Part shown: piece after piece, positions 1 through 4,962 of the stretch | How the letters are laid out: each line of letters begins with the position of its first letter | Position numbering within the stretch: the first letter of the stretch is position 1 | Program-made: the position numbers and the translations under genes | The notes under the pieces: generated by a model | What the model was told of the DNA's origin: nothing | Database searches by the model: none | Seen by the model: the letters and a program-made list of their open reading frames with translations, nothing else | Origin: CAYZEZ01 sp964477295 | Lineage (GTDB): Bacteria > Bacteroidota > Bacteroidia > Bacteroidales > SM23-62 | Assembly (NCBI GenBank): GCA_964477295.1 | Contig: CAYZEZ010000269.1 | Location: 1-6,450 of the forward strand | Direction of reading: 5' to 3' | DNA length: 6,450 bases

Positions 1-83
1 TGGCCGAGTGGTCTAAGGCGCACGCCTGGAGAGCGTGTATACCGCGTGAAACGGTGTCGAGGGTTCGAATCCCTCTCTCTCCG
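1..83 (+). tRNA. tRNA-Ser (anticodon GGA), 5' end cut by window
   Basis: This is a type II (long variable arm) tRNA gene that lacks its first seven bases. The anticodon stem CACGC (21-25) pairs with GCGTG (33-37) around the loop CTGGAGA, which puts anticodon GGA at 28-30, reading UCC/UCU serine codons. The variable arm pairs ACCG (41-44) with CGGT (52-55). The T arm pairs GAGGG (59-63) with CCCTC (71-75) around TTCGAAT. The 3' acceptor strand TCTCTCC (76-82) predicts the missing 5' strand GGAGAGA, with discriminator base G83. That discriminator and the long arm are the usual serine identity features. The CCA tail is not encoded (the next bases are CAA), so it would be added enzymatically. Confidence 0.96.
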
Positions 84-91
84 CAAGCGCC

Positions 92-119
92 GCAGTCATT
101 GATATTTCAGAATGACTGC
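92..119 (+). terminator. Hairpin just after tRNA-Ser, possible terminator or processing signal
   Basis: A perfect 9-bp inverted repeat, GCAGTCATT (92-100) and AATGACTGC (111-119), has a 10-base loop and starts 8 bases after the tRNA. It is followed by ATTTGAAAAATG, which is not a clean U-tract, so termination would be weak. It may instead protect or help process the tRNA 3' trailer. A second short hairpin, AGGGA-AATA-TCCCT (183-196), followed by TTT, lies further down and could also contribute. Confidence 0.35.
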
Positions 120-134
120 ATTTGAAAAATGTTC

Positions 135-154
135 ATTGAAGATTATTGAAGATT
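135..154. repeat. Perfect 10-bp tandem duplication upstream of exbB
   Basis: ATTGAAGATT occurs twice with no gap (135-144 and 145-154). The period of one helical turn would place two protein-binding sites on the same DNA face, but the repeat may equally be a chance slippage product. It is 133 bases upstream of the exbB start, in a 200-base spacer. I found no convincing TTTG-N19-TAnnTTTG promoter in that spacer. The last 80 bases before the ATG are very AT-rich, with no Shine-Dalgarno sequence. Confidence 0.5.
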
Positions 155-286
155 TCACTACCAGAATACGAAAAGTGGTGACAGGGAAATATCCCTTTTG
201 TTCAATCCGTTCATATTAATATTAAGTAATATTCATTAAATTCGTACACAAAGACAATAACAAACTAAATTCTTAAAAATCAGATC

Positions 287-1111
287 ATGAAAAAATTATT
301 TGCACTTGTTGCTGTATCCGGGATGCTGTTATTGGGAGCATCTACCATTGCTTTTGCTCAGGATACTGATGATTCCTCAGCTACGGAAGCCGTTGATTCA
401 TCTGCAACCCTGACAGAAACTCCTGCTGCCACAACTGCTATGGATGAGGCAGATGAAGCTACAGGAGGAGAAGAGCAAGTCTCTTTACACAAAAGAGTAA
501 AACAAAAGTTTATTGAAGGTGGTGCCACCTTTATGGGCTTCGTTCTGCTTTGTTTAATTTTTGGTCTGGCATTGTGCATAGAGAGGATCATTTACCTGAA
601 CCTGGCCACAACCAACACCAATAAATTACTCAAGAAGATTGAAGATGCACTGAATTCAGGTGGCATTGATGCAGCAAAAGAAATATGCCGGGATACCCGA
701 GGACCGGTTGCCAGCATTTTTTACCAGGGACTCGACAGGGCTGACCAGGGTATTGATATAGCAGAGAAAGCAGTAATTGCCTATGGTGGAGTTCAGATGG
801 GATTAATGGAAAAAGGCCTCAGCTGGATACAGTTATTTATCTCAATTGCTCCTATGTTAGGATTCATGGGAACTGTTATTGGTATGATCGCTGCATTTGA
901 CTCCATTCGTATTGCAGGTGATGTATCTCCCCAGCTGGTAGCCAGCGGTATTATGGTGGCCCTGATCACAACGGTATCAGGACTTATTGTGGCCATTATC
1001 CTGCAGTTATTCTACAATTACATCGTTGCTAAGATCGATGGACTTGTAAATAATATGGAAGATGCATCCATATCCTTAATTGACCTCCTGGTGAAACACA
1101 ATAAAAAATAG
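287..1111 (+). CDS. exbB: ExbB/TolQ/MotA-family proton channel subunit with signal peptide
   Basis: Inner-membrane proton-channel subunit that, with ExbD, converts proton-motive force into mechanical work, usually for TonB-dependent outer-membrane transport. Residues 1-24 form a signal peptide (MKK, hydrophobic core, AFA before QD). Residues 25-65 are a Ser/Thr/Ala/Asp/Glu-rich linker, predicted periplasmic. Three membrane segments follow, at about 81-103, 181-203 and 220-247, with a cytoplasmic domain between the first two. The family signature APMLGFMGTVIGMI (188-201) holds Thr196, and ALITTVSG (225-232) holds Thr229; these match the pore threonines Thr145 and Thr178 of TolQ. At 274 residues it is longer than E. 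coli ExbB (244), mainly because of the N-terminal extension. It is the first gene of a four-gene operon; the next gene begins 5 bases after its stop. Family assignment is firm. TonB-linked function, rather than Tol-like or gliding/secretion motor function, is inferred. Confidence 0.93.
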   Translation: MKKLFALVAVSGMLLLGASTIAFAQDTDDSSATEAVDSSATLTETPAATTAMDEADEATGGEEQVSLHKRVKQKFIEGGATFMGFVLLCLIFGLALCIERIIYLNLATTNTNKLLKKIEDALNSGGIDAAKEICRDTRGPVASIFYQGLDRADQGIDIAEKAVIAYGGVQMGLMEKGLSWIQLFISIAPMLGFMGTVIGMIAAFDSIRIAGDVSPQLVASGIMVALITTVSGLIVAIILQLFYNYIVAKIDGLVNNMEDASISLIDLLVKHNKK

Positions 1112-1116
1112 AAATT

Positions 1117-1569
1117 ATGAATATTCAAAGAATATCCAGCATTGTTTTGTGGATTTTGCTAGCTCTGTCGGTTGTGCTGGTTGGCATATTCTATTTCGGA
1201 AATTATGTTCCGGGAACAGAAGGAACTCCTATGGAAGAACCTCTTATTACCAATAAGATCCTTCTCTGGGCATTCATTCTTATGATTTTAACCCTGATTG
1301 TGGCGTTGGTGTTCCCGTTGATATATATTATAATGAACCCGAAGAGTGCCATCAGGCTGGTGATCATCCTGGCTGTTGTAGCAGTATTTGTTTTTATTGC
1401 CTATTCACTGGGGTCAGACGAAATCATGAATATGCCCGGCTACAACGGGCCGGATAATGTTGGACCGGTGCTCAAAAAAGCCGATGCAGGTTTAATCCTG
1501 GCCTTTTTTCTTTTAATAGGTGCTCTTGGATCTATTCTCTATACGGAGATATCCAAGATCGTAAAATAA
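1117..1569 (+). CDS. Small four-helix membrane protein of unknown function in Exb operon
   Basis: I do not recognise a named family for this 150-residue protein. Four hydrophobic segments are visible at about 7-27, 48-73, 79-98 and 124-143, with short loops. The loop at 28-46 and the loop at 99-123 are both rich in Gly, Pro and acidic residues (PGTEGTPMEEP and MPGYNGPDNVGP). If the N-terminus is cytoplasmic, both loops would face the periplasm and both termini the cytoplasm. It starts 5 bases after the exbB stop, so it is almost certainly co-transcribed and probably translationally coupled. No Shine-Dalgarno site is present. By position between the channel subunit and the two ExbD genes it could be an accessory or assembly subunit of the motor complex. 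I recall similar unnamed proteins in the same slot of Bacteroidota exb clusters. It has no ExbB threonine motif and no ExbD-type Asp motif, so it is not a degenerate copy of either. Confidence 0.88.
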   Translation: MNIQRISSIVLWILLALSVVLVGIFYFGNYVPGTEGTPMEEPLITNKILLWAFILMILTLIVALVFPLIYIIMNPKSAIRLVIILAVVAVFVFIAYSLGSDEIMNMPGYNGPDNVGPVLKKADAGLILAFFLLIGALGSILYTEISKIVK

Positions 1570-1581
1570 ACATTTCAGGAG

Positions 1582-1605
1582 CCGGGCAAAATTTATTTTA
1601 CCCGG
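1582..1605 (+). promoter_or_regulatory. Intra-operon hairpin between the membrane protein gene and exbD
   Basis: CCGGG (1582-1586) pairs with CCCGG (1601-1605), and after one mismatch AAAA (1588-1591) pairs with TTTT (1596-1599), closing a TTTA loop. It sits in the only long gap of the operon (74 bases; the other gaps are 5 and 1). No uninterrupted U-tract follows (TTCACGTTATAATT), so it is a poor terminator. It could act as a partial attenuator, or as an mRNA processing or stability element that sets the ratio of ExbB to ExbD. That role is inference. Confidence 0.45.
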
Positions 1606-1643
1606 TTCACGTTATAATTATATACAATTAACTACCTGAAATT

Positions 1644-2243
1644 ATGATAAATAAACATACAGTACCGGAAATAAACGGAGGCTCTCTGGCCGATATCGCT
1701 TTCCTGTTGCTGATCTTTTTCCTGGTAGCTACAACCATGGATGTTGATTCGGGTATTTCGAGGCTATTGCCTCCTATGCCTGAAGAAAACCAGGAAGAAG
1801 ATAAAAGCGAAATCAAGGAACGTAATGTGTTTGTTGTTTTGATCAACAGGGATGATCAGTTATTTGTTGAAAGGGAAGTCGTGCCTGTCAGTGAGCTCAA
1901 GGACCTGACCAAAGAATTCATAATGAATCCCCTCAACAAGGATAACCTTTCGGAAAAAAGGGCTATGACAGTTGATTATTTCGGTGATGTATTGGTCTCG
2001 AAAGGGGTAATTTCCCTTCAAAATGACAATGGCACATCATATGGCCAGTACATTGCCGTTCAGAATGAACTGGCCGCAGCCGTTAATGAGCTGAGGAACG
2101 ACCTTTGTTTACAAAAATTCGGTAAAACATATAGTGACCTGGATCCTCTGAATGAGGTCGAATCAGAGATCATGGAAGCGGTAAAAAAGGTAATCCCAAT
2201 GGCCATTTCAGAAGCTGAGCCTAAAAATATCGGAGGAAAATAA
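1644..2243 (+). CDS. exbD: ExbD-family biopolymer transport protein, first paralogue
   Basis: ExbD partners ExbB in the inner membrane; its single helix sits inside the ExbB pore and carries the essential proton-binding aspartate. A short cytoplasmic N-terminus with VPEINGGS (7-14) leads into the helix at about 15-33. The conserved SLADIAF motif places the key Asp at residue 17, equivalent to Asp25 of E. coli ExbD. The rest is periplasmic. At 199 residues it is clearly longer than E. coli ExbD (141), the extra length lying in the region from about 85 to 199. A segment at 121-152 (GVISLQNDNGTSYGQYIAVQ, then a NEL/ELRN pattern) looks like the conserved tail of Bacteroidota ExbD proteins. The ATG at 1644 gives the normal short N-terminus; no Shine-Dalgarno sequence is seen. 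The next exbD starts 1 base after its stop. Confidence 0.93.
   Translation: MINKHTVPEINGGSLADIAFLLLIFFLVATTMDVDSGISRLLPPMPEENQEEDKSEIKERNVFVVLINRDDQLFVEREVVPVSELKDLTKEFIMNPLNKDNLSEKRAMTVDYFGDVLVSKGVISLQNDNGTSYGQYIAVQNELAAAVNELRNDLCLQKFGKTYSDLDPLNEVESEIMEAVKKVIPMAISEAEPKNIGGK
2231..2236 (+). promoter_or_regulatory. Shine-Dalgarno site of second exbD
   Basis: CGGAGG ends 8 bases before the ATG at 2245 and lies inside the last codons of the upstream exbD. It stands out because the other + strand genes here have no recognisable Shine-Dalgarno site. It suggests strong or independent initiation of the second exbD within a nearly gapless gene junction. Confidence 0.6.
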
Positions 2244-2244
2244 C

Positions 2245-2727
2245 ATGTCGAAATTTAAAAAAGCCGGGTCCAAGGGTCCTGTATCAATCAGTACAGCCTC
2301 ATTGCCTGATATTGTTTTCATGCTTTTATTCTTTTTTATGGTCTCGACGGTAATGCGTGAACAATCGCTTAAAGTGAAAATCTTAGTACCTGATGCCACT
2401 GAGATAAAAAAGCTTGAGAAGAAATCACTGGTAAGTTATATCAATATTGGTGTTCCATTCCCCTCAATGCAAAAGCTTTATGGGTCTGAGCCGAGAATCC
2501 AGCTGAATGACCAGTTTGCCACAACAGATGATATCAGGGATTTTGTGTCAAGTGAAAGAGAACAGATGGATGAAAACGAGCAAAAACAGATGACCGTTTC
2601 CCTCAAAATCGACCGACACACAAAAATGGGTATTGTAACTAAAGTCAAGCAGGAACTTCGAAAAGCAAGTGCATTAAAAATAAATTACTCATCACGTAAG
2701 AAGTTAGTGACAGCGGGACAAAAATAG
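2245..2727 (+). CDS. exbD: ExbD-family biopolymer transport protein, second paralogue
   Basis: Second ExbD-type subunit, 160 residues. A basic cytoplasmic N-terminus (SKFKKAGSKG) precedes VSISTASLPDIVFMLLFFFMV (13-33). Asp22 in the SLPD motif is the expected proton-carrying residue, and the helix spans about 20-37. The remainder is periplasmic. A C-terminal stretch at 117-149 (VSLKID, KMGIVTKVKQELRKA, LKINYS) fits the ExbD periplasmic fold and looks typical of Bacteroidota copies. It shares the helix and Asp motif with the preceding ExbD but has a different, shorter periplasmic part. The two may therefore form a heteromeric ExbD pair in the ExbB ring, or alternate in separate complexes (inferred). 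It is the last gene of the operon: a strong terminator follows 20 bases after the stop, and there is no tonB in the cluster. Confidence 0.93.
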   Translation: MSKFKKAGSKGPVSISTASLPDIVFMLLFFFMVSTVMREQSLKVKILVPDATEIKKLEKKSLVSYINIGVPFPSMQKLYGSEPRIQLNDQFATTDDIRDFVSSEREQMDENEQKQMTVSLKIDRHTKMGIVTKVKQELRKASALKINYSSRKKLVTAGQK

Positions 2728-2747
2728 ATATCCCGGAAAAAATATTT

Positions 2748-2794
2748 ACCGTAAAGGTGCCTGGAGATATTCCGGGCATTTTTACGGTTTTTTT
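2748..2794 (+). terminator. Strong intrinsic terminator between convergent operons
   Basis: An 18-bp continuous stem (2748-2765 with 2771-2788, including three G-U pairs) closes a 5-base loop. ACCGTAAA at 2748-2755 pairs with TTTACGGT at 2781-2788, and seven T's follow (2788-2794). It ends the exb operon. Read on the - strand, the same hairpin is followed by AAATATTTTTTCC, so it probably also terminates the opposing operon, whose last stop codon (2793-2795) touches its base. Confidence 0.92.
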
Positions 2795-3668
2795 ATACTG
2801 TTTTGAGCCGTCCGGGAAACAGGCTGAAATACATCCCGAAAAGAGATACAAATAATGTGATAAGGTAAAACATCAGGCTCATGGCGATGGAGACCTCCAC
2901 ATTTAATCCCATGATATCCGCACCGATCAGGAAGGTCAGCTCTCGGGATCCAATCCCGCCAATAGTGAAAGGTAAGCCTGCAATGATTGAGGAAATGAGG
3001 AATAAGAAAAGGTACGGAATGATCTGCTCATGATATCCAAGCGCTTGCAGAATAAAATAGGCACTGGCCGCCTGAAGGATCTGAACGGAAAGCGCTAAAA
3101 GGTTCACCCGGAGAAATACCGGAGTAAAATACCTGAAAAATAATCTGAGAAAAATATAATACCCGGCCACCCCCACCGGAAGGATAATCCAAACCACCTT
3201 ACCGACAGGGAAGTCGAGCCGGAAGGTAATAAAATAAGATAAGATGACCAGAAGGTATATTACGCTTACAGCTCCTGTAATCCGGTCAACCAGGGTAGCC
3301 CAGATAATTTTTCCTGTTTTTATCTCGTGTTGCCTGTTCAAAAGGTAGATCTTATAACCATCCCCTCCAATACCCCCGGGAAGAAAAATATTGTAGAACA
3401 TTCCCAGCAGGTATAATTTCAGATTATACAGGTCCGACAATATTAAATCAATGCCTTTGAAGAAGTTATTCAGGCGAATGGCAGAGACTATTTTGGAGAA
3501 AACAAAAAACATAAGAGCCGGAAGGAGCCATCCAAATTTCAGATGGCCATAAAGTTTCAGCACCCCGCTCAGATCAATCCTGCTGAATACAAAGATCAAT
3601 GCTGCAACCGATAGAACAAGCTTTATTGAAAACTTCAGGTATTTATTCAGCTTTATCTTTTTGGCCAC
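2793..3668 (-). CDS. Multi-pass membrane protein, lysylphosphatidylglycerol synthase TM-domain (UPF0104/AglD-like) family
   Basis: A 291-residue integral membrane protein with about eight hydrophobic segments (roughly 14-30, 45-65, 84-100, 133-150, 155-176, 190-210, 217-236 and 262-283). Family motifs are YNIFLPGGIGGDGYKIYLL (92-110), LVDRITG (126-132) and LPFTIGGIGSRE (232-243). These match the membrane domain shared by MprF (flippase part), AglD and UPF0104 proteins. No aminoacyl-lipid synthase domain is attached, so it is not a full MprF. Members beside a family 2 glycosyltransferase are usually taken to help move or use lipid-linked sugars across the membrane; the substrate here is unknown. 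The start is GTG at 3668-3666, preceded by AGGA with 6-base spacing, and lies 26 bases inside the end of the glycosyltransferase gene. This indicates translational coupling. No later Met gives a credible N-terminus. Confidence 0.88.
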   Translation of the reverse strand: MAKKIKLNKYLKFSIKLVLSVAALIFVFSRIDLSGVLKLYGHLKFGWLLPALMFFVFSKIVSAIRLNNFFKGIDLILSDLYNLKLYLLGMFYNIFLPGGIGGDGYKIYLLNRQHEIKTGKIIWATLVDRITGAVSVIYLLVILSYFITFRLDFPVGKVVWIILPVGVAGYYIFLRLFFRYFTPVFLRVNLLALSVQILQAASAYFILQALGYHEQIIPYLFLFLISSIIAGLPFTIGGIGSRELTFLIGADIMGLNVEVSIAMSLMFYLITLFVSLFGMYFSLFPGRLKTV

Positions 3669-4596
3669 CTGTGATCCTTTTTATTTGGTAAGGTTTCTTC
3701 GATTGGGATTCATAATACGTACGCATCTGAAGTTCTGTGACTATCCCAATGGTAATTAATTGTATCCCTGTAATCACGAGCAGTATGCCAAGTAACATCA
3801 AAGGCTTGCCCCATATATCGTGACCCAGAATTTTAAGTATAAGAAGGTAGAGGCTGATGGCTGCACCGATCATAAAAATCAAGATGCCGGTATTGCCAAA
3901 GAGGTGCATGGGCCGCTGGAGATATTTTTTCAGGAACAGCATCAGTAGCAGATCACTCATCACCCTGAAAGTCCTGCTCAATCCATATTTCGATTTTCCA
4001 TGGATGCGGGAATGGTGTTTCACATTCACCTGGGTGATACGGGCTCCGTCAAAACTGGCCAATACAGGAATGAACCGGTGAAGTTCACCATAAATTCCCA
4101 GGTTTTTTGCTACTTCCTTTCTGATTACTTTCAATGTACATCCATAATCCTTGATACTGACATTGGTGGTTCTTCGTATCATTGCGTTAGCCAGTTTACT
4201 CGGAATCTTTCTCAGGATAAATCCATCCTTCCTGTTTTTCCTGATACCCGCCACCAGGTCCCACTCCTCTTCTTCGGCAAGTTCAACCATCATGGGTATA
4301 TCGGTCGGATCGTTCTGCAGGTCCCCATCCATTGTGATAATATATTCTCCCTCTGCATGTTCTATTCCTGCTGCCAGTGCGGAGCTCTGGCCATAATTTT
4401 TCTTGAACTCAATGAGTGTGATGCGCGGATGGTTCAGAGATTGGATTTTCTGAACGGTTGAATCAGTTGATCCGTCATCCACATAGATTACCTCATAATC
4501 AAATACACCATCCAGGGAACCGGTTATCTGCTCAACGAGGGGATGTATGTTATCCTCCTCGTTAAAGACACAAATAACCAGGGATATTCGTTTCAT
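3643..4596 (-). CDS. Family 2 glycosyltransferase, polyprenyl-phosphate (DPM1/GtrB/ArnC) type
   Basis: Predicted to transfer a sugar from a nucleotide donor to a polyprenyl phosphate at the cytoplasmic face of the inner membrane. The GT-A fold occupies residues 4-220: LVICVFNEEDNI (6-17) starts the nucleotide-binding domain, VIYVDDGSTDST (36-47) holds the donor-binding acidic pair, and TMDGDLQNDP (88-97) holds the DxD metal site (Asp90, Asp92). Residues 150-159 (DYGCTLKVIR), 170-180 (GELHRFIPVLA) and the basic HHSRIHGKSKYG (194-205) are the usual acceptor-side motifs. Two C-terminal helices (about 235-257 and 266-288) anchor it, as in GtrB and ArnC. At 317 residues it has the usual length of the two-helix group. 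Sugar specificity cannot be told from the sequence. It is the first gene of a two-gene operon with the downstream flippase-like gene. The start ATG is well placed at the conserved N-terminus, and no Shine-Dalgarno site is seen. Confidence 0.92.
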   Translation of the reverse strand: MKRISLVICVFNEEDNIHPLVEQITGSLDGVFDYEVIYVDDGSTDSTVQKIQSLNHPRITLIEFKKNYGQSSALAAGIEHAEGEYIITMDGDLQNDPTDIPMMVELAEEEEWDLVAGIRKNRKDGFILRKIPSKLANAMIRRTTNVSIKDYGCTLKVIRKEVAKNLGIYGELHRFIPVLASFDGARITQVNVKHHSRIHGKSKYGLSRTFRVMSDLLLMLFLKKYLQRPMHLFGNTGILIFMIGAAISLYLLILKILGHDIWGKPLMLLGILLVITGIQLITIGIVTELQMRTYYESQSKKPYQIKRITGGQKDKAE

Positions 4597-4601
4597 AGTA
4601 A

Positions 4602-4637
4602 ATTATCTTTATGCCAGACGCAACCTGTAAAGATAAT
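4602..4637. repeat. 10-bp inverted repeat upstream of glycosyltransferase gene
   Basis: ATTATCTTTA (4602-4611) and TAAAGATAAT (4628-4637) are perfect reverse complements separated by 16 bases. They lie 6-41 bases upstream of the leftward glycosyltransferase start. Each arm contains TATCTTTA, one base short of the Bacteroidota -7 element TAnnTTTG, but I see no matching -33 TTTG at the right distance on either strand. It could be an operator, a leader-RNA hairpin, or part of the promoter. Confidence 0.55.
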
Positions 4638-4685
4638 AGTTTAACTGCAAATTCTTCATGGATAAATCGGGATGGCAGGCTATTT

Positions 4686-4721
4686 ATTGCCCTGATCAGA
4701 TAAATTGTCCTGATATGATAA
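4686..4721. repeat. Two-copy 18-bp tandem repeat, possible regulator sites
   Basis: Copy one (4686-4703, ATTGCCCTGATCAGATAA) and copy two (4704-4721, ATTGTCCTGATATGATAA) are adjacent and identical at 15 of 18 bases. Copy one contains the palindrome CTGATCAG (4692-4699). The repeat lies about 90-125 bases upstream of the glycosyltransferase start and about 45-80 bases upstream of the rightward promoter-like element, so it could serve either. Function is unknown. Confidence 0.6.
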
Positions 4722-4740
4722 CACAAATCACCCCGGAGGA

Positions 4741-4754
4741 GTGATAAAGATCAC
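4741..4754. promoter_or_regulatory. CRP/FNR-type palindromic operator candidate
   Basis: GTGATAAAGATCAC is a perfect 5+4+5 dyad. It has the CRP spacing GTGA-N6-TCAC and equally the FNR spacing GAT-N4-ATC. Its centre (4747.5) would lie about 54 bases upstream of the start predicted from the element at 4788-4795, an upstream-activator position. Another ATCAC half-site occurs at 4727-4731, so the GTGAT arm could pair with either. The regulator itself is not in the window. Confidence 0.35.
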
Positions 4755-4764
4755 CGTTAACCGG

Positions 4765-4795
4765 TTTATACAATGTTAGGGAGAAACTATCTTTG
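4765..4795 (+). promoter_or_regulatory. Bacteroidota-type promoter candidate for a small RNA
   Basis: TATCTTTG (4788-4795) is an exact match to the Bacteroidota -7 element TAnnTTTG. Exactly 19 bases upstream is TTTA (4765-4768), one mismatch from the -33 element TTTG. Transcription would start near 4800-4803, to the right. No protein gene follows on the + strand, only a strong terminator about 90 bases on. Confidence 0.45.
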
Positions 4796-4800
4796 AATCA

Positions 4801-4889
4801 ACTATCAAAGCTTAATGGTAGTGGTTTTGACAATGTGGTTTTCATTTCACGTAACCTGGCAGGTTAAGGGTACCCTGCCAGGTTTTTTT
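4801..4889 (+). ncRNA. Candidate small RNA of about 90 nt
   Basis: This stretch lies between the promoter-like element and a strong intrinsic terminator and has no reading frame of note. Its 5' end can fold into a 7-bp hairpin: ACTATCA (4801-4807) with TGGTAGT (4816-4822), one G-U pair, and the loop AAGCTTAA. A single-stranded middle with the direct repeat GTGGTTTT (4821-4828 and 4835-4842) follows. The terminator hairpin forms the 3' end. This layout of 5' hairpin, unstructured middle and terminator is typical of trans-acting bacterial small RNAs. I do not recognise the sequence as a known RNA family. It lies next to the ammonium channel/PII operon and runs opposite to it, which hints at a nitrogen-control role, but that is inference. 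The start is approximate. Confidence 0.42.
4853..4889 (+). terminator. Strong + strand intrinsic terminator with no gene upstream
   Basis: AACCTGGCAGG (4853-4863) pairs perfectly with CCTGCCAGGTT (4874-4884) over 11 bp with a 10-base loop, followed by a run of seven T's (4883-4889). On the - strand the hairpin is followed by ACGTGAAATG, with no U-tract, so it works rightward only. Since both flanking genes point left, it must end an unannotated rightward transcript or stop read-through antisense to the PII gene. Confidence 0.87.
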
Positions 4890-4962
4890 GTAGATCTCAG
4901 ATTAGTAATTAATGATTTATGAAGTGCGCACACACATTTTTCACCCAAGCCCCACACCCACA

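Noticed and set aside
1..83. tRNA-Ser as an integration site for a mobile element
   Set aside because: No integrase, no duplicated tRNA 3' end and no cargo-like genes are present; the neighbours are ordinary chromosomal genes.
1604..1623. TATAAT-like sequence as an internal promoter for exbD
   Set aside because: The primary sigma factor of this group does not use the classical -10 TATAAT with -35 TTGACA, no -35 partner is visible, and AT-rich spacers produce this hexamer by chance.
4000..4461. Open frame of 153 codons on the + strand
   Set aside because: It lies wholly inside the glycosyltransferase gene on the other strand, whose motifs are all intact. The translated product has no recognisable domain and no start signal.
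4853..4889. The + strand hairpin as terminator of the leftward amt-PII operon or as a riboswitch
   Set aside because: On the - strand it is not followed by a U-tract. On the + strand no gene follows that a riboswitch could control.
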